Origin: Sulfuriferula sp. | Lineage (GTDB): Bacteria; Pseudomonadota; Gammaproteobacteria; Burkholderiales; Sulfuriferulaceae | Assembly: GCA_031291235.1 (NCBI GenBank) | Contig: JARLJL010000020.1 | Location: 1 to 64,000 of the forward strand | Length of the DNA stretch: 64,000 bases | Reading direction: 5' to 3' | In this document: positions 1 to 9,418 of the stretch, one piece after another | How the letters are laid out: every line of letters starts with the position of its first letter | How positions within the stretch are numbered: position 1 is the first letter of the stretch | Program-made: the position numbers and the translations under genes | Notes under the pieces: model-generated | Told to the model about the DNA's origin: nothing | Seen by the model: the letters and a program-made list of their open reading frames with translations, nothing else | Database searches by the model: none

Positions 1-139
1 AATGGTGATGCCTGGTGATAACGTCTCGGTCACGGTGGCGCTGATTGCGCCGATCGCGATGGAAGACGGCTTGCGCTTCGCAATTCGCGAAGGTGGCCGT
101 ACCGTCGGTGCCGGTGTCGTCGCCAAAATTATTGAGTAA
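1..139 (+). CDS. tuf: Elongation factor Tu, C-terminal end (partial)
   Basis: The reading frame from base 2 to the TAA at 137-139 encodes the last 45 residues of EF-Tu, the GTPase that delivers aminoacyl-tRNA to the ribosome. The fragment lies in the C-terminal beta-barrel domain III and shows the family's MVMPGDN segment and the [10 protein letters not shown] ending. The start is outside the window. A tuf gene directly before rpsJ is the usual str/S10 junction of proteobacteria. Confidence 0.95.
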   Translation, partial: MVMPGDNVSVTVALIAPIAMEDGLRFAIREGGRTVGAGVVAKIIE

Positions 140-146
140 TTTGTAC

Positions 147-175
147 TTGCTGTAATCTTGAAAGGGCGGTATAAT
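147..175 (+). promoter_or_regulatory. Sigma70-type promoter for the S10 operon
   Basis: TTGCTG (147-152) and a perfect TATAAT (170-175) are separated by 17 bases, directly between the tuf stop and rpsJ. The -10 box sits in the loop of a 9-bp inverted repeat (161-185), so promoter and hairpin overlap. Confidence 0.7.
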
Positions 176-185
176 TCCGCCCTTT
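161..185 (+). terminator. Hairpin after tuf, overlapping the rpsJ promoter
   Basis: AAAGGGCGG (161-169) pairs perfectly with CCGCCCTTT (177-185) around a 7-base loop. It lies 21 bases after the tuf stop. The T-rich tail is weak, so it may be a partial terminator or attenuator of tuf read-through rather than a full stop. Confidence 0.5.
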
Positions 186-218
186 CGTATTTGATGCTCC
201 GCTCTTTAAGGTGTTGTG

Positions 219-527
219 ATGAAAAACCAAAAAATTCGTATTCGTCTGAAGGCGTTTGACTATCGTTTGATTGATCAGTCCGCTCTTGAGATTGTTGAAA
301 CGGCAAAGCGCACTGGTGCTGTTGTTAAAGGTCCTGTCCCACTTCCCACCTCGATTGAGCGTTTTGATGTGCTGCGCTCACCACACGTTAATAAAACTTC
401 GCGGGATCAGTTCGAAATTCGTACGCACTTGCGCCTGATGGATATTATTGATCCTACGGACAAAACTGTGGATGCGTTAATGAAGCTGGATTTGCCCGCT
501 GGTGTCGAAGTAGAAATCAAGGTTTAA
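219..527 (+). CDS. rpsJ: 30S ribosomal protein S10
   Basis: S10 of the small-subunit head, also the NusE partner of NusB in antitermination. The protein of 102 residues has the family core [17 protein letters not shown] and SPHVNK. The open frame begins at a GTG at 216, but the ATG at 219 is preferred because AAGG at 208-211 lies 7 bases upstream and the E. coli protein begins the same way. It is the first gene of the S10 operon, after the overlapping hairpin and promoter. Confidence 0.97.
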   Translation: MKNQKIRIRLKAFDYRLIDQSALEIVETAKRTGAVVKGPVPLPTSIERFDVLRSPHVNKTSRDQFEIRTHLRLMDIIDPTDKTVDALMKLDLPAGVEVEIKV

Positions 528-538
528 GTTTTACCGCG

Positions 539-556
539 CCAAGACGGTTTTCTTGG
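539..556 (+). other. Small hairpin in the rpsJ-rplC spacer
   Basis: CCAAGA (539-544) and TCTTGG (551-556) can pair around a six-base loop within the 82-base gap between rpsJ and rplC. There is no T-run behind it, so a role in mRNA processing or translational control of rplC is possible but unproven. Confidence 0.35.
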
Positions 557-609
557 GGATAAAAATGCTGGTCAATTGAAATCAGCGCCTTTAATTAAAG
601 GAAAGAAAA

Positions 610-1254
610 ATGAGTTTAGGACTCGTCGGTCGCAAGATTGGCATGACCCGTCTCTTTGCTGAGGATGGTACTACTATCCCTGTCACGGTGGTGGATGTGT
701 CAAATAACCGCGTTACTCAGATTAAAACGCCTGAAACGGATGGCTATTCAGCTGTTCAAGTGGCTTTTGGTGTGCGTCGCGCTTCACGTGTAAATAAATC
801 AGCTGCTGGTCATTTGGCGAAGGCCGGTGTGGAAGCGGGCGAGATTCAAAAGGAATTTCGTATAGCTGCAGCCGATATCTCTTCGCTCGTAGCTGGTAGT
901 GTGGTCAGCGTTGAAATATTTCAGGCTGGTCAGCTGGTTGATGTAGCCGGTACGACCCAGGGTAAGGGTTTTTCCGGCGTTATCAAGCGTCACCACTTCT
1001 CGTCGAACCGCGCCAGCCACGGTAACTCGCGTTCGCATAATACACCTGGTTCTATTGGTATGGCGCAGGATCCTGGTCGTGTGTTCCCAGGTAAGCGTAT
1101 GGCCGGCCAGTTGGGTGCTGTTAAGCGTACCGTGCAAAAACTGGAAGTTGTGCGTATCGATACCGAGCGTCAGTTGATTCTGATCAAGGGTGCTGTTCCA
1201 GGCTCTAAGGGCGGTCATGTGGTCGTGCGTCCAAGCGTGAAAGTAGGTGCATAA
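610..1254 (+). CDS. rplC: 50S ribosomal protein L3
   Basis: L3, an early assembly protein near the peptidyl transferase centre. The 214-residue product starts [13 protein letters not shown] and carries the long extension typical of L3 around residues 120-160 ([10 protein letters not shown] through [12 protein letters not shown]). A good ribosome site (AAAGGAAAG) precedes the ATG. Its TAA overlaps the rplD start by one base, which suggests translational coupling. Confidence 0.98.
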   Translation: MSLGLVGRKIGMTRLFAEDGTTIPVTVVDVSNNRVTQIKTPETDGYSAVQVAFGVRRASRVNKSAAGHLAKAGVEAGEIQKEFRIAAADISSLVAGSVVSVEIFQAGQLVDVAGTTQGKGFSGVIKRHHFSSNRASHGNSRSHNTPGSIGMAQDPGRVFPGKRMAGQLGAVKRTVQKLEVVRIDTERQLILIKGAVPGSKGGHVVVRPSVKVGA

Positions 1255-1877
1255 TGGAACTCAAGGTTATTAACGAACAGGGTCAGGATGCGAGCAGTCT
1301 GACTGCGTCGGATTCATTGTTTGGTCGCGAATTTAACGAAGCGTTGGTGCATCAGGTTGTAACTGCGTATATGGCAAATGCCCGCAGCGGTAATCGTGCA
1401 CAAAAGGATCGCGAAACTGTCAAGCACAGTACCAAAAAGCCATGGCGTCAAAAAGGTACCGGTCGTGCTCGCTCCGGTATGACTTCCAGTCCGATCTGGC
1501 GTGGAGGTGGTCGCGCATTTCCGAATAGTCCTGATGAAAACTTCACGCAAAAAGTGAACCGCAAAATGTATCGCGCCGGTTTGGCATCGATATTTTCCAA
1601 GCTGGTAAGCGAAGGCCGTTTGTCGGTAGTGGATAGTCTGGCGATTGATGCGCCGAAAACCAAGTTGCTGGCAAATAAGCTTAAAGGCATGGGTTTTTCG
1701 GATCGCGTGATGATTGTTACGGATAATCTGGATGACAATCTGTGGATGTCGTCGCGTAATTTACCAAATGTGTTGATTGTTGAGCCGCGTCATATTGATC
1801 CCGTGAGCATGGTTCGTTACGGTCGAGTGTTGATGACAAGTGCTGCAGTCAAGATGGTTGAGGAGATGTTGGCATGA
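1254..1877 (+). CDS. rplD: 50S ribosomal protein L4
   Basis: L4 lines the peptide exit tunnel; in E. coli it also represses the S10 operon. The 207 residues contain the tunnel-loop signature [14 protein letters not shown] followed by SPIWRGGG. The start ATG shares a base with the rplC stop (TAATG) and the end overlaps rplW by four bases. Whether L4 autoregulation works here cannot be judged: no obvious E. coli-like S10 leader precedes rpsJ. Confidence 0.98.
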   Translation: MELKVINEQGQDASSLTASDSLFGREFNEALVHQVVTAYMANARSGNRAQKDRETVKHSTKKPWRQKGTGRARSGMTSSPIWRGGGRAFPNSPDENFTQKVNRKMYRAGLASIFSKLVSEGRLSVVDSLAIDAPKTKLLANKLKGMGFSDRVMIVTDNLDDNLWMSSRNLPNVLIVEPRHIDPVSMVRYGRVLMTSAAVKMVEEMLA

Positions 1878-2185
1878 GTACGGCAAAATTTAATGATGCG
1901 CGTTTGCTTCAAATCATCCTTGCACCGCAAATCTCTGAAAAGAGCACTTACGTTGCGGACAAGCATGAACAAGTCATCTTCCGTGTAGTGCCGGATGCTA
2001 CCAAGCCTGAAATCAAGGCCGCAGTAGAGATGCTGTTCAAGGTTGAAGTTAATAGTGTTCAGATTGCAAATGTTAAGGGTAAACAAAAGCGTTTTGGTCG
2101 TTTCATGGGTCGTCGTAGCGACTGGAAAAAAGCTTTTGTGTGCCTGAAGCCTGGGCAAGAGATCAATTTCGCGGCTGGCCAGTAG
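1874..2185 (+). CDS. rplW: 50S ribosomal protein L23
   Basis: L23 sits at the tunnel exit and docks trigger factor and SRP. The 103-residue protein has the typical PQISEKST start and [18 protein letters not shown] core. It overlaps rplD by four bases (ATGA arrangement) and is followed 9 bases later by rplB. Confidence 0.97.
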   Translation: MSTAKFNDARLLQIILAPQISEKSTYVADKHEQVIFRVVPDATKPEIKAAVEMLFKVEVNSVQIANVKGKQKRFGRFMGRRSDWKKAFVCLKPGQEINFAAGQ

Positions 2186-2194
2186 GAGTAGAGC

Positions 2195-3022
2195 ATGGCA
2201 CTGATTAAAGTTAAACCAACGTCCCCTGGTCGCCGCGCCGTAGTCAAGGTGGTAACGCCAGGCTTGCATAAAGGCAAGCCGGTAGCCGCTTTGGTTGAGA
2301 GCAAAAGCAAGACCGCAGGTCGTAATAGTAATGGACATATCACTACCCGCCATATGGGTGGTGGTCACAAGCAGCATTATCGTCTGGTCGATTTTCGTCG
2401 CAACAAGGATGGCGTGCCAGCTAAAGTTGAACGTCTGGAATATGACCCTAACCGTTCCGCAAACCTGGCTTTGCTGTGCTATGCGGATGGCGAACGTCGC
2501 TACATAATCGCGCCTAAGGGTATTGTTGCCGGCATGCAGGTAATGAATGGTTCTGATGCACCGATCAAGGCAGGTAATGCTTTGCCGTTGCGTAATATTC
2601 CTGTCGGTAGCACGATACATTGCGTAGAAATGATGCCTGGTAAGGGCGCGCAGATCGCTCGCTCTGCTGGAACCTCCGTGCAATTACTTGCGCGTGAAGG
2701 TGCTTATGCTCAGTTGCGTTTGCGTTCTGGTGAAATACGTAAGGTGCATGTGGATTGCCGCGCTACCATCGGTGAGGTTGGCAACGAAGAGCATTCGTTG
2801 CGTTCGATCGGTAAGGCTGGTGCTACGCGCTGGCGCGGTATTCGCCCAACGGTTCGCGGTGTGGTAATGAACCCGGTCGATCACCCGCATGGTGGTGGTG
2901 AAGGTAAAACCGCGGCTGGTCGTCATCCGGTCAGCCCATGGGGTGTGCCTGCCAAGGGCTTCCGTACACGCAGCAACAAGCGCACTAGCAACATGATTGT
3001 GCGTCGTCGTCATCAACGTTAA
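2195..3022 (+). CDS. rplB: 50S ribosomal protein L2
   Basis: L2 is needed for subunit joining and peptidyl transfer. The protein has 275 residues, the normal bacterial size. The conserved C-terminal stretch [14 protein letters not shown] includes the histidine that is conserved in the family. A GGAGTAGAG ribosome site precedes the ATG. Confidence 0.98.
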   Translation: MALIKVKPTSPGRRAVVKVVTPGLHKGKPVAALVESKSKTAGRNSNGHITTRHMGGGHKQHYRLVDFRRNKDGVPAKVERLEYDPNRSANLALLCYADGERRYIIAPKGIVAGMQVMNGSDAPIKAGNALPLRNIPVGSTIHCVEMMPGKGAQIARSAGTSVQLLAREGAYAQLRLRSGEIRKVHVDCRATIGEVGNEEHSLRSIGKAGATRWRGIRPTVRGVVMNPVDHPHGGGEGKTAAGRHPVSPWGVPAKGFRTRSNKRTSNMIVRRRHQR

Positions 3023-3034
3023 AGGGTAAGAGTT

Positions 3035-3310
3035 ATGCCACGTTCGATTAAAAAAGGCCCGTTTGTTGACGATCACCTTCAAAAAAAGGTGGACGCAGCA
3101 CGTGCTAGTAATGATAAACGTCCGATTAAAACATGGTCGCGTCGTTCTACCGTTTTGCCGGATTTTATTGGCTTAACCATCGCTGTTCACAATGGTAAAC
3201 AGCATATTCCGGTGTTTGTATCGGAAAATATGGTTGGTCATAAATTGGGCGAATTTTCGTTGACCCGTACCTTCAAAGGTCACGCGGCTGACAAGAAAGC
3301 TAAGAAATAG
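3035..3310 (+). CDS. rpsS: 30S ribosomal protein S19
   Basis: S19, a head protein contacting S13 and the A-site finger. The 91 residues begin [11 protein letters not shown] and include [18 protein letters not shown] and the terminal [12 protein letters not shown], all standard S19 landmarks. It follows rplB by 12 bases and precedes rplV by 6. Confidence 0.97.
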   Translation: MPRSIKKGPFVDDHLQKKVDAARASNDKRPIKTWSRRSTVLPDFIGLTIAVHNGKQHIPVFVSENMVGHKLGEFSLTRTFKGHAADKKAKK

Positions 3311-3316
3311 GAGCCC

Positions 3317-3652
3317 ATGATGAGAGTTTCTGCTGTATTACGTGGTACGCACTTGTCAGCTCAAAAAGGTCGTTTGGTTGCTGATCAAATCCGTGGGTTG
3401 CCGGTTGATAAAGCGCTGAATATCCTGGCTTTCAGCCCGAAAAAAGGCGCTGCTGTGATCAAGAAAGTGCTTGAATCTGCAATTGCCAATGCTGAGCATA
3501 ATGACGGTGCCGATATCGATGAATTGAAGGTCGCGACCATCACTGTAGATGAAGGTCCATCCATGAAGCGATTTATGGCCCGTGCAAAAGGTCGCGGTAA
3601 TCGTATTATTAAACAGACTTGTCATATTGTTGTGACAGTCGGCGACGAATAA
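3317..3652 (+). CDS. rplV: 50S ribosomal protein L22
   Basis: L22 lines the exit tunnel with L4. The 111 residues include [15 protein letters not shown] and [17 protein letters not shown], the loop that reaches into the tunnel. Two ATGs occur in tandem (3317 and 3320). The GGAG at 3310-3313 is better spaced for the second one, so the protein may be one residue shorter. Confidence 0.97.
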   Translation: MMRVSAVLRGTHLSAQKGRLVADQIRGLPVDKALNILAFSPKKGAAVIKKVLESAIANAEHNDGADIDELKVATITVDEGPSMKRFMARAKGRGNRIIKQTCHIVVTVGDE

Positions 3653-3661
3653 GGAACGGTA

Positions 3662-4372
3662 ATGGGACAGAAAATACATCCGATAGGTTTCCGCCTTTGT
3701 GTTACGCGTAACTGGAGTTCGAAATGGTTTGCAAACAGCCATGATTTCGCCACTACGCTTAATGAAGATATCAAGGTTCGCGAGTTTTTGAAAAAGAAAC
3801 TGGCTAATGCTTCAGTGAGCAAAATAGTCATTGAGCGCCCGGCGAAGAATGCGCGTATTACGATACATAGCGCACGGCCAGGTGTTGTGATTGGCAAAAA
3901 GGGCGAAGATATCGAGGTTCTGAAATCGCAATTGCAAAAAATGATGGCAGTGCCTGTGCATGTCAACATTGAAGAAGTTCGCAAACCTGAAATCGATGCA
4001 CAATTGATTGCGGCAAACATCGCTGGTCAACTGGAAAAGCGCATCATGTTTCGTCGTGCTATGAAGCGGGCTATGCAGAACGCAATGCGTCTCGGCGCTC
4101 AGGGTATCAAAATCATGAGTTCCGGTCGTTTGAACGGTGCTGAAATTGCGCGTACCGAATGGTACCGCGAAGGTCGTGTACCTCTGCATACTTTGCGTGC
4201 TGATATCGATTATGGTTTCTTTGAAGCTAAAACCACGTACGGCATCATCGGCGTTAAGGTTTGGGTTTACAAAGGGGATGCATTGGCAAAGGGTGAGCAG
4301 CCAGTCGCTGCGCCAGCCGAGCCTGAAAAACGGGTAAGAAAGCCAGGAGCTAAACATGCTACAGCCAGCTAG
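3662..4372 (+). CDS. rpsC: 30S ribosomal protein S3
   Basis: S3 forms part of the mRNA entry tunnel. The 236-residue protein starts [11 protein letters not shown], has the KH-domain GXXG signature at [12 protein letters not shown] and the C-terminal domain with [21 protein letters not shown]. The end overlaps rplP by 17 bases. Confidence 0.98.
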   Translation: MGQKIHPIGFRLCVTRNWSSKWFANSHDFATTLNEDIKVREFLKKKLANASVSKIVIERPAKNARITIHSARPGVVIGKKGEDIEVLKSQLQKMMAVPVHVNIEEVRKPEIDAQLIAANIAGQLEKRIMFRRAMKRAMQNAMRLGAQGIKIMSSGRLNGAEIARTEWYREGRVPLHTLRADIDYGFFEAKTTYGIIGVKVWVYKGDALAKGEQPVAAPAEPEKRVRKPGAKHATAS

Positions 4373-4772
4373 AAGAAAATACCGCAAGGAACAGAAAGGC
4401 CGTAATACGGGTATTGCGACCCGTGGTAACAAGGTCAGTTTTGGTGATTTTGGTTTGAAGGCGATTGGGCGCGGTCGTTTGACTGCACGCCAAATCGAAG
4501 CTGCGCGTCGTGCCATGACACGTCACATCAAGCGTGGCGGTCGTATCTGGATCCGCATTTTCCCGGATAAGCCGATTTCCGAAAAGCCTGCCGAAGTTCG
4601 TATGGGTAACGGTAAGGGTAATCCCGAGTATTACGTTGCCGAGATACAGCCCGGCAAGATGCTCTATGAGATGGATGGTGTTGATGAGGTTTTGGCACGC
4701 GAGGCGTTTCGTCTTGCGGCTGCAAAATTGCCCATTCAAACCGCTTTTGTAACTAGAATGATAGGTAGCTAA
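4356..4772 (+). CDS. rplP: 50S ribosomal protein L16
   Basis: L16 organises the A-site region of the large subunit. The 138 residues start [15 protein letters not shown] and contain [14 protein letters not shown] and [15 protein letters not shown]. The start lies inside the end of rpsC and the stop overlaps the first rpmC ATG, so translation is probably coupled on both sides. Confidence 0.98.
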   Translation: MLQPARRKYRKEQKGRNTGIATRGNKVSFGDFGLKAIGRGRLTARQIEAARRAMTRHIKRGGRIWIRIFPDKPISEKPAEVRMGNGKGNPEYYVAEIQPGKMLYEMDGVDEVLAREAFRLAAAKLPIQTAFVTRMIGS

Positions 4773-4978
4773 TGATGATGGCGAGCGAATTGCGTGCTAA
4801 ATCCACGGCAGAGATTAAACAGGAGCTGATAGAATTGTTGCGTGCACAGTTCAGCCTGCGTATGCAGGTTGCTACTCAGCAGACCAACAAGACAAGCGAA
4901 TTGGGTAAGTTGCGTAAGAGCATTGCTAGAATTCATACAGTGCTGCGTGAAAATGAATTGAAGGCGGTGAGCAAATGA
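4772..4978 (+). CDS. rpmC: 50S ribosomal protein L29
   Basis: L29, a small helical protein at the tunnel exit beside L23. Three ATG codons lie in a row (4772, 4775, 4778). The family usually begins with M-x-ASELRAKS, so the start at 4775 fits homologues best, while 4772 overlaps the rplP stop. The core [10 protein letters not shown] and [11 protein letters not shown] is normal. Length is 66-68 residues depending on the start. Confidence 0.95.
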   Translation: MMMASELRAKSTAEIKQELIELLRAQFSLRMQVATQQTNKTSELGKLRKSIARIHTVLRENELKAVSK

Positions 4979-5244
4979 GCGAAGCTGAAAACAAAGTGGT
5001 TCGCAGCCTGACTGGGCGTATTGTCAGCGACAAGATGGATAAGACGGTCACGGTTCTGGTTGAGCGTAAGGTTAAGCATCCTGTCATTGGTAAGGTTATT
5101 CGTCGTTCAAAGAAGTACCATGCGCACGATCAGAATAATGAATTCAATGAAGGCGATTTGGTGCTGATAGAAGAGTGCAAACCTATCGCCAAAACAAAGA
5201 CCTGGCGTGTTGCAAAATTAATTACGAAAGCGCGCGAAGTATAA
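4975..5244 (+). CDS. rpsQ: 30S ribosomal protein S17
   Basis: S17, a 16S rRNA 5'-domain binder with an OB fold. The 89 residues carry the signature [17 protein letters not shown] and [13 protein letters not shown]. The start overlaps the rpmC stop by four bases. It is the last gene before a 136-base gap with its own promoter, so it probably closes the S10 transcription unit proper. Confidence 0.97.
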   Translation: MSEAENKVVRSLTGRIVSDKMDKTVTVLVERKVKHPVIGKVIRRSKKYHAHDQNNEFNEGDLVLIEECKPIAKTKTWRVAKLITKAREV

Positions 5245-5248
5245 TATC

Positions 5249-5277
5249 TTGCACTTTTTATTAAGTGCTGTTATACT
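5249..5277 (+). promoter_or_regulatory. Sigma70 promoter for the spc gene block
   Basis: TTGCAC (5249-5254) and TATACT (5272-5277) are separated by exactly 17 bases just after rpsQ. An inverted repeat GCACTT/AAGTGC (5251-5256 and 5263-5268) lies within the promoter. It would start transcription near 5284 and leave a leader of about 97 bases before rplN. Confidence 0.7.
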
Positions 5278-5283
5278 GTTGTG

Positions 5284-5380
5284 CTTTCGTCCTGCTGGAA
5301 ACAGCAATCTTCCCGTACGGGTCCAAAACTAGCTGTCTAGGCAGGGAAACCTGGCTCGGCGGGTTAAGTTGGAGAGTTAA
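5284..5380 (+). ncRNA. Structured 5' leader of rplN (candidate cis-regulatory RNA)
   Basis: The leader contains a hairpin TGCTG-GAAA-CAGCA (5293-5306), a perfect palindrome CCCGTACGGG (5312-5321) and a second hairpin CAGG-GAAA-CCTG (5342-5353). Both hairpins are capped by GAAA, a GNRA tetraloop. This is more structure than a plain spacer needs and resembles ribosomal-protein autoregulatory leaders, but no known leader family is recognised. Confidence 0.4.
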
Positions 5381-5749
5381 ATGATACAAATGCAGTCAAG
5401 GCTTGATGTAGCCGACAATACTGGTGCGCGCTCTGTTATGTGCATTAAGGTTTTGGGTGGTTCAAAGCGTCGTTACGCTAGCATCGGCGATATTATCAAG
5501 GTCACTATCAAGGATGCGGCTCCTCGTGGGCGTGTCAAGAAGGGTGATGTTTATAACGCTGTGGTCGTGCGTACCGCTAAGGGTGTTCGTCGTTCTGACG
5601 GTTCGCTGGTTAAGTTTGATGGCAATGCTGCGGTGTTGCTGAATAACAAACTGGAACCTATCGGAACCCGTATATTTGGCCCGGTAACCCGTGAGTTGCG
5701 TACGGAACGATTTATGAAAATCGTTTCGCTGGCGCCAGAAGTTCTGTAA
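5381..5749 (+). CDS. rplN: 50S ribosomal protein L14
   Basis: L14, an intersubunit-bridge protein and binding site of the silencing factor RsfS. The 122 residues start [15 protein letters not shown] and include [14 protein letters not shown] and [19 protein letters not shown] 8 bases before the ATG is the ribosome site. It is the first gene after the internal promoter and leader. Confidence 0.98.
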   Translation: MIQMQSRLDVADNTGARSVMCIKVLGGSKRRYASIGDIIKVTIKDAAPRGRVKKGDVYNAVVVRTAKGVRRSDGSLVKFDGNAAVLLNNKLEPIGTRIFGPVTRELRTERFMKIVSLAPEVL

Positions 5750-5758
5750 GGGGGCTAC

Positions 5759-6076
5759 GTGAACAAGATTCGTAAAGGTGATAACGTTATTGTTACCACT
5801 GGAAAAGACAAGGGTAAGCGCGGTACGGTTTTGGCTGTGCGCGATGACAATCGAGTGATGGTTGAGGGCGTTAACACTGTTAAAAAACATGTTAAGCCTA
5901 ATCCTGTCAAAGGTGATGCGGGCGGTATTGTGGTTAAAGAAATGCCGATACAGATTTCGAATATCGCATTGTTTAACGCGGCTACCCAGCGCGCTGATCG
6001 AGTTGGTTTTAAGATTCTGGAAGACGGCCGTAAGGTTCGTATTTTCAAATCAACCAACGAAGTCGTTGATATTTAA
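5759..6076 (+). CDS. rplX: 50S ribosomal protein L24
   Basis: L24, an initiator of 50S assembly with a KOW motif ([19 protein letters not shown], residues 4-22). The 105-residue protein starts with GTG at 5759, after a GGGGG stretch. No in-frame ATG lies near enough to preserve the KOW domain, so the GTG start is well supported. Confidence 0.96.
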   Translation: MNKIRKGDNVIVTTGKDKGKRGTVLAVRDDNRVMVEGVNTVKKHVKPNPVKGDAGGIVVKEMPIQISNIALFNAATQRADRVGFKILEDGRKVRIFKSTNEVVDI

Positions 6077-6085
6077 GGGGTGCAA

Positions 6086-6625
6086 ATGGCTCGCTTACAA
6101 GAATTTTACAAAAGCACGGTATTGCCAGACATGATTAAGCAGTTTGGTTACAAATCCGTGATGGAAGTGCCTTGCATTGAAAAGATCACGCTCAATATGG
6201 GTGTTGGTGAGGCGGTTGCCGACAAGAAGGTAATGGAACATGCTGTTGGCGATATGCAGAAAATTGCCGGTCAGAAGCCCGTTGTTACCAAGTCGCGCAA
6301 ATCAATTGCAGGCTTCAAGATTCGGGATGATTATCCGGTTGGTTGCATGGTTACCCTGCGTCGCGAACAGATGTATGAATTTCTGGACCGCTTGGTGACT
6401 GTTGCGATTCCGCGTATTCGAGATTTTCGCGGTCTGTCTGGCAAGTCGTTTGATGGTCGCGGGAATTACAATATGGGTGTGCGCGAGCAAATCATATTCC
6501 CGGAAATTGAATACGATAAGATCGACGCACTACGTGGTATGAATATTACCATTACTACAACTGCTAAAACTGATGCTGAAGCGCGTGCTTTGTTGGCCGC
6601 GTTCAAGTTTCCGTTTAAGAACTGA
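6086..6625 (+). CDS. rplE: 50S ribosomal protein L5
   Basis: L5 binds 5S rRNA in the central protuberance. The 179-residue protein starts ARLQEFYK and holds [12 protein letters not shown] and [20 protein letters not shown]. The open frame extends to a GTG at 6080, but the ATG at 6086 matches homologues and has AAGGGG 5 bases upstream. In E. coli, S8 represses at the rplE start; whether that applies here was not tested. Confidence 0.97.
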   Translation: MARLQEFYKSTVLPDMIKQFGYKSVMEVPCIEKITLNMGVGEAVADKKVMEHAVGDMQKIAGQKPVVTKSRKSIAGFKIRDDYPVGCMVTLRREQMYEFLDRLVTVAIPRIRDFRGLSGKSFDGRGNYNMGVREQIIFPEIEYDKIDALRGMNITITTTAKTDAEARALLAAFKFPFKN

Positions 6626-6632
6626 GGGCATC

Positions 6633-6938
6633 ATGGCAAAACTTGCTTTGATTAATCGTGATAAGAAACGTCGCGCCACGGTAGAGAAATTCGCTGCAAA
6701 ACGTGCTGAATTAATCGAGATTATTGGTAATCAAAAACTGTCGGATGAGGTTCGCTTCGAGGCTCGTCTGAAGCTGCAAAAATTACCACGAGATGCTAGT
6801 CCGGTACGCTTGCGTAATCGGTGTGAGCTGACGGGTCGTCCACGCGGTGTTTACAGAAAATTTGGTTTGGGGCGCATTAAGCTGCGCGAACATGCAATGC
6901 GTGGTGAAGTGCCAGGCATGGTTAAGGCCAGCTGGTAA
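6633..6938 (+). CDS. rpsN: 30S ribosomal protein S14 (zinc-free form)
   Basis: S14 of the 30S head. The start at 6633 ([13 protein letters not shown]) follows GAGGG and gives 101 residues, the long bacterial form. Only one cysteine occurs in the [14 protein letters not shown] region, so this is the C-minus form without the CXXC zinc ribbon of the short type. An upstream in-frame extension into rplE is not used by homologues. Confidence 0.96.
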   Translation: MAKLALINRDKKRRATVEKFAAKRAELIEIIGNQKLSDEVRFEARLKLQKLPRDASPVRLRNRCELTGRPRGVYRKFGLGRIKLREHAMRGEVPGMVKASW

Positions 6939-6953
6939 GCGGGAGAGTATCGA

Positions 6954-7349
6954 ATGAGTATGAGTGATCCAATTGCAGATATGCTAACGCGTATCCGTAA
7001 TGCCCAAAGTGTAGAGAAATCTGCTGTGGTAATGCCTAGCTCTAAAGTCAAAGTGGCTATTGCAAAAGTATTAAAAGATGAAGGTTATGTTGAAGATTTC
7101 GCTGTCAGCGAAAATGCAGGCAAGCCTGAGTTGCATATCAGTCTTAAGTATTATGCAGGTCGTCCCGTAATCGAGAAAATCGAGCGGGTGAGTCGTCCAG
7201 GATTGCGCATTTATAAAGGCAGCCAGGAACTTCCAAAAGTAATGAACGGACTGGGTATCGCCATTATCTCCACCTCCGGTGGTGTGATGACTGATCGCAA
7301 AGCTCGCGCTAATGGCGTTGGCGGTGAAGTCTTGTGCATCGTAGCTTGA
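6954..7349 (+). CDS. rpsH: 30S ribosomal protein S8
   Basis: S8, a primary 16S rRNA binder and spc-operon repressor in E. coli. The 131 residues begin [17 protein letters not shown] and end with the conserved [20 protein letters not shown] and [17 protein letters not shown] ribosome site precedes the ATG; the ATG three residues later would also be in frame. Confidence 0.97.
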   Translation: MSMSDPIADMLTRIRNAQSVEKSAVVMPSSKVKVAIAKVLKDEGYVEDFAVSENAGKPELHISLKYYAGRPVIEKIERVSRPGLRIYKGSQELPKVMNGLGIAIISTSGGVMTDRKARANGVGGEVLCIVA

Positions 7350-7361
7350 TGAGGAAATGCA

Positions 7362-7895
7362 ATGTCTCGTGTAGCTAAAAATCCAGTTGCAGTGCCGGCT
7401 GGTGTTGAAATCACACTTTCAAGTGATGTGATTGCTGTAAAAGGTCCTTTGGGCGTATTGACGCAAGTTGCAAATGCAAATGTTGCAATTGTACGTGAAG
7501 GCGATGCTTTGGTGTTTACGCCAGTCGACGATTCCATACAAGCTAATGCAATGTCCGGAACGATGCGCGCCTTGCTGGCGAACATGGTTCAGGGCGTTAC
7601 CAAAGGTTTCGAGAAAAAATTATTATTGGTCGGCGTCGGTTATCGTGCGCAGGCCGCTGGCGATACGCTGAACCTGACGCTTGGTTTTTCACATCCGGTA
7701 GCGCACAAGATGCCAGATGGCGTCAAAGTTGAAACGCCTACCCAGACGGAAATTGTGATCAAGGGTATGGATAGGCAAAAAGTCGGACAAGTGGCTGCTG
7801 ACGTACGTTCGTACCGCAAACCTGAGCCTTATAAAGGTAAGGGTGTGCGTTATTCTGACGAAGTGGTTGTTATCAAAGAAACCAAGAAAAAATAA
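7362..7895 (+). CDS. rplF: 50S ribosomal protein L6
   Basis: L6 lies near the sarcin-ricin loop and the GTPase factor site. The 177-residue protein has [15 protein letters not shown] at the N-terminus, two repeated alpha/beta domains, and the C-terminal family signature [16 protein letters not shown]. Spacing to both neighbours is 12-14 bases. Confidence 0.98.
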   Translation: MSRVAKNPVAVPAGVEITLSSDVIAVKGPLGVLTQVANANVAIVREGDALVFTPVDDSIQANAMSGTMRALLANMVQGVTKGFEKKLLLVGVGYRAQAAGDTLNLTLGFSHPVAHKMPDGVKVETPTQTEIVIKGMDRQKVGQVAADVRSYRKPEPYKGKGVRYSDEVVVIKETKKK

Positions 7896-7909
7896 GTAAA
7901 GGCTGAATC

Positions 7910-8263
7910 ATGGACAAGAATACTGCGCGTCTGCGCAGAGCACGCAAAACCCGTGCTCGCATTGCAGATCAAAAAGCCACTCGTCTCGTGGTGTACCGTT
8001 CGAATTGTAATATTTATGCACAAATCATCGATGCAACAGGTGGCAAAGTGCTGGTAAGCGCTTCTACTGTCGAAGCGGATGTGCGTAAAGCGCTGCCTAA
8101 TGGCGGTAATATCGATGCGGCAGTTTTGGTAGGTAAAAGAATTGCAGACAAGGCGAAGCAACTGGGTATCGCTGAAGTTGCTTTTGATCGTTCCGGCTTT
8201 CGTTACCATGGTCGGGTTAAAGCTTTGGCAGATGCAGCTCGTGAAAACGGTCTGAGCTTCTAA
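7910..8263 (+). CDS. rplR: 50S ribosomal protein L18
   Basis: L18 binds 5S rRNA with L5. The 117 residues have the basic N-terminus ([13 protein letters not shown]) and the C-terminal [21 protein letters not shown] block seen in all bacterial L18. The N-terminal tail is rich in arginine, as expected for the part that contacts 5S rRNA. Confidence 0.97.
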   Translation: MDKNTARLRRARKTRARIADQKATRLVVYRSNCNIYAQIIDATGGKVLVSASTVEADVRKALPNGGNIDAAVLVGKRIADKAKQLGIAEVAFDRSGFRYHGRVKALADAARENGLSF

Positions 8264-8275
8264 TTGAGGTGAATG

Positions 8276-8785
8276 ATGGCAAAAATTGAGACAAACCAAG
8301 AGAGCGCTGACGGCTTGCGTGAGAAGATGGTTGCGGTTAACCGCGTAACCAAAGTTGTTAAAGGCGGTCGTATATTGGGTTTTGCTGCGCTGACCGTGGT
8401 TGGCGACGGTGATGGCGGTATCGGTATGGGCAAGGGAAAGTCCCGCGAGGTACCGGTTGCTGTGCAAAAAGCAATGGATGAAGCTCGTCGCAAACTGCAA
8501 AAGGTTAATCTGAAAAACGGTACGCTGCATCATGCAGTTATCGGTAAGCATGGCGCAGCTGTTGTTTACATGCAGCCGGCTTCCGAAGGTACTGGTATTA
8601 TTGCGGGTGGTCCGATGCGTGCTGTTTTTGAAGTGATGGGTGTGCATAACATCCTTGCTAAATGCATAGGCTCGACCAATCCTTATAACGTGGTTCGCGC
8701 AACCATTAATGGTTTGATGCAAATCAATTCCCCATCAGAGATTGCTGCTAAGCGCGGTAAATCTGTTGCGGAAATTATGGAGTAA
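8276..8785 (+). CDS. rpsE: 30S ribosomal protein S5
   Basis: S5 shapes the mRNA entry helicase site and decoding fidelity. Landmarks are [16 protein letters not shown] and [18 protein letters not shown] in the N-terminal domain and [16 protein letters not shown] in the C-terminal domain. Tandem ATGs occur at 8273 and 8276. GAGG at 8266-8269 is better placed for the second, which also matches the usual MAK start and gives 169 residues. Confidence 0.97.
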   Translation: MAKIETNQESADGLREKMVAVNRVTKVVKGGRILGFAALTVVGDGDGGIGMGKGKSREVPVAVQKAMDEARRKLQKVNLKNGTLHHAVIGKHGAAVVYMQPASEGTGIIAGGPMRAVFEVMGVHNILAKCIGSTNPYNVVRATINGLMQINSPSEIAAKRGKSVAEIME

Positions 8786-8788
8786 GCG

Positions 8789-8977
8789 ATGACTGCTACT
8801 GCTAAAACTGTCAAAGTGACGCTCGTCAAGAGCGTCATCGGAACCAAGCAATCACACCGTGCATGCGTGCAAGGTCTGGGCTTGCGCCGTCTGAATCATA
8901 CCGTTGAAGTGCTGGACACGCCTTCAAATCGCGGCATGATTAATAAAGTATATTATCTCGTTAAGTGCGAGGGTTAA
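8789..8977 (+). CDS. rpmD: 50S ribosomal protein L30
   Basis: L30, a 62-residue protein with the ferredoxin-like L30/L7e fold. The family stretch [20 protein letters not shown] is present and the C-terminus is [13 protein letters not shown]. It lies 3 bases after rpsE and 3 before rplO. It could be mistaken for a spurious small frame, but position and sequence both fit. Confidence 0.95.
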   Translation: MTATAKTVKVTLVKSVIGTKQSHRACVQGLGLRRLNHTVEVLDTPSNRGMINKVYYLVKCEG

Positions 8978-8980
8978 TAA

Positions 8981-9415
8981 ATGGAATTGAATAATCTACA
9001 ACCAGGTGCTGGTAGCAACAAGGCGCGTCGTCGCGTAGGTCGCGGTATCGGCAGCGGTTTGGGCAAAACGGCAGGGCGCGGACACAAGGGACAGAAATCC
9101 CGTACCGGCGGTTTTCATAAAGTAGGCTTTGAAGGCGGTCAGATGCCTATTCAGCGTCGCTTGCCGAAGCGCGGTTTCGTATCTCTGACAGCTGGCGATA
9201 CGGCTGAAGTATTGTTGTCCGTTATTGATAAGCTGCCCGTCGATCAGATTGATATTCTGGTGCTGAAACAGGCTGGCGTTATTTCCGCTAGAGCGAAAAC
9301 GGCTAAAGTTGTACTGAATGGTGAAATTAAACGTGCAGTTAAGCTGCAAGGTTTAACGGCAACCAAAGGTGCGCGTGCAGCAATTGAAGCTGCCGGCGGC
9401 AGCTTCCTGGATTAA
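8981..9415 (+). CDS. rplO: 50S ribosomal protein L15
   Basis: L15, a late-assembly 50S protein. The 144 residues start [21 protein letters not shown] and contain the glycine- and basic-rich extended segment [18 protein letters not shown] and [15 protein letters not shown]. It is followed almost at once by secY, the order seen across proteobacteria. Confidence 0.97.
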   Translation: MELNNLQPGAGSNKARRRVGRGIGSGLGKTAGRGHKGQKSRTGGFHKVGFEGGQMPIQRRLPKRGFVSLTAGDTAEVLLSVIDKLPVDQIDILVLKQAGVISARAKTAKVVLNGEIKRAVKLQGLTATKGARAAIEAAGGSFLD

Positions 9416-9418
9416 ATC

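Noticed and set aside
1817-2683. Long minus-strand open frame of 288 codons opposite rplW/rplB
   Set aside because: It is antisense to two highly conserved ribosomal genes. The protein has no recognisable domain and its composition is that of a shadow frame.
7850-8722. Minus-strand open frame of 290 codons opposite rplR/rpsE
   Set aside because: Shadow of rplR and rpsE; no ribosome site, no conserved motif.
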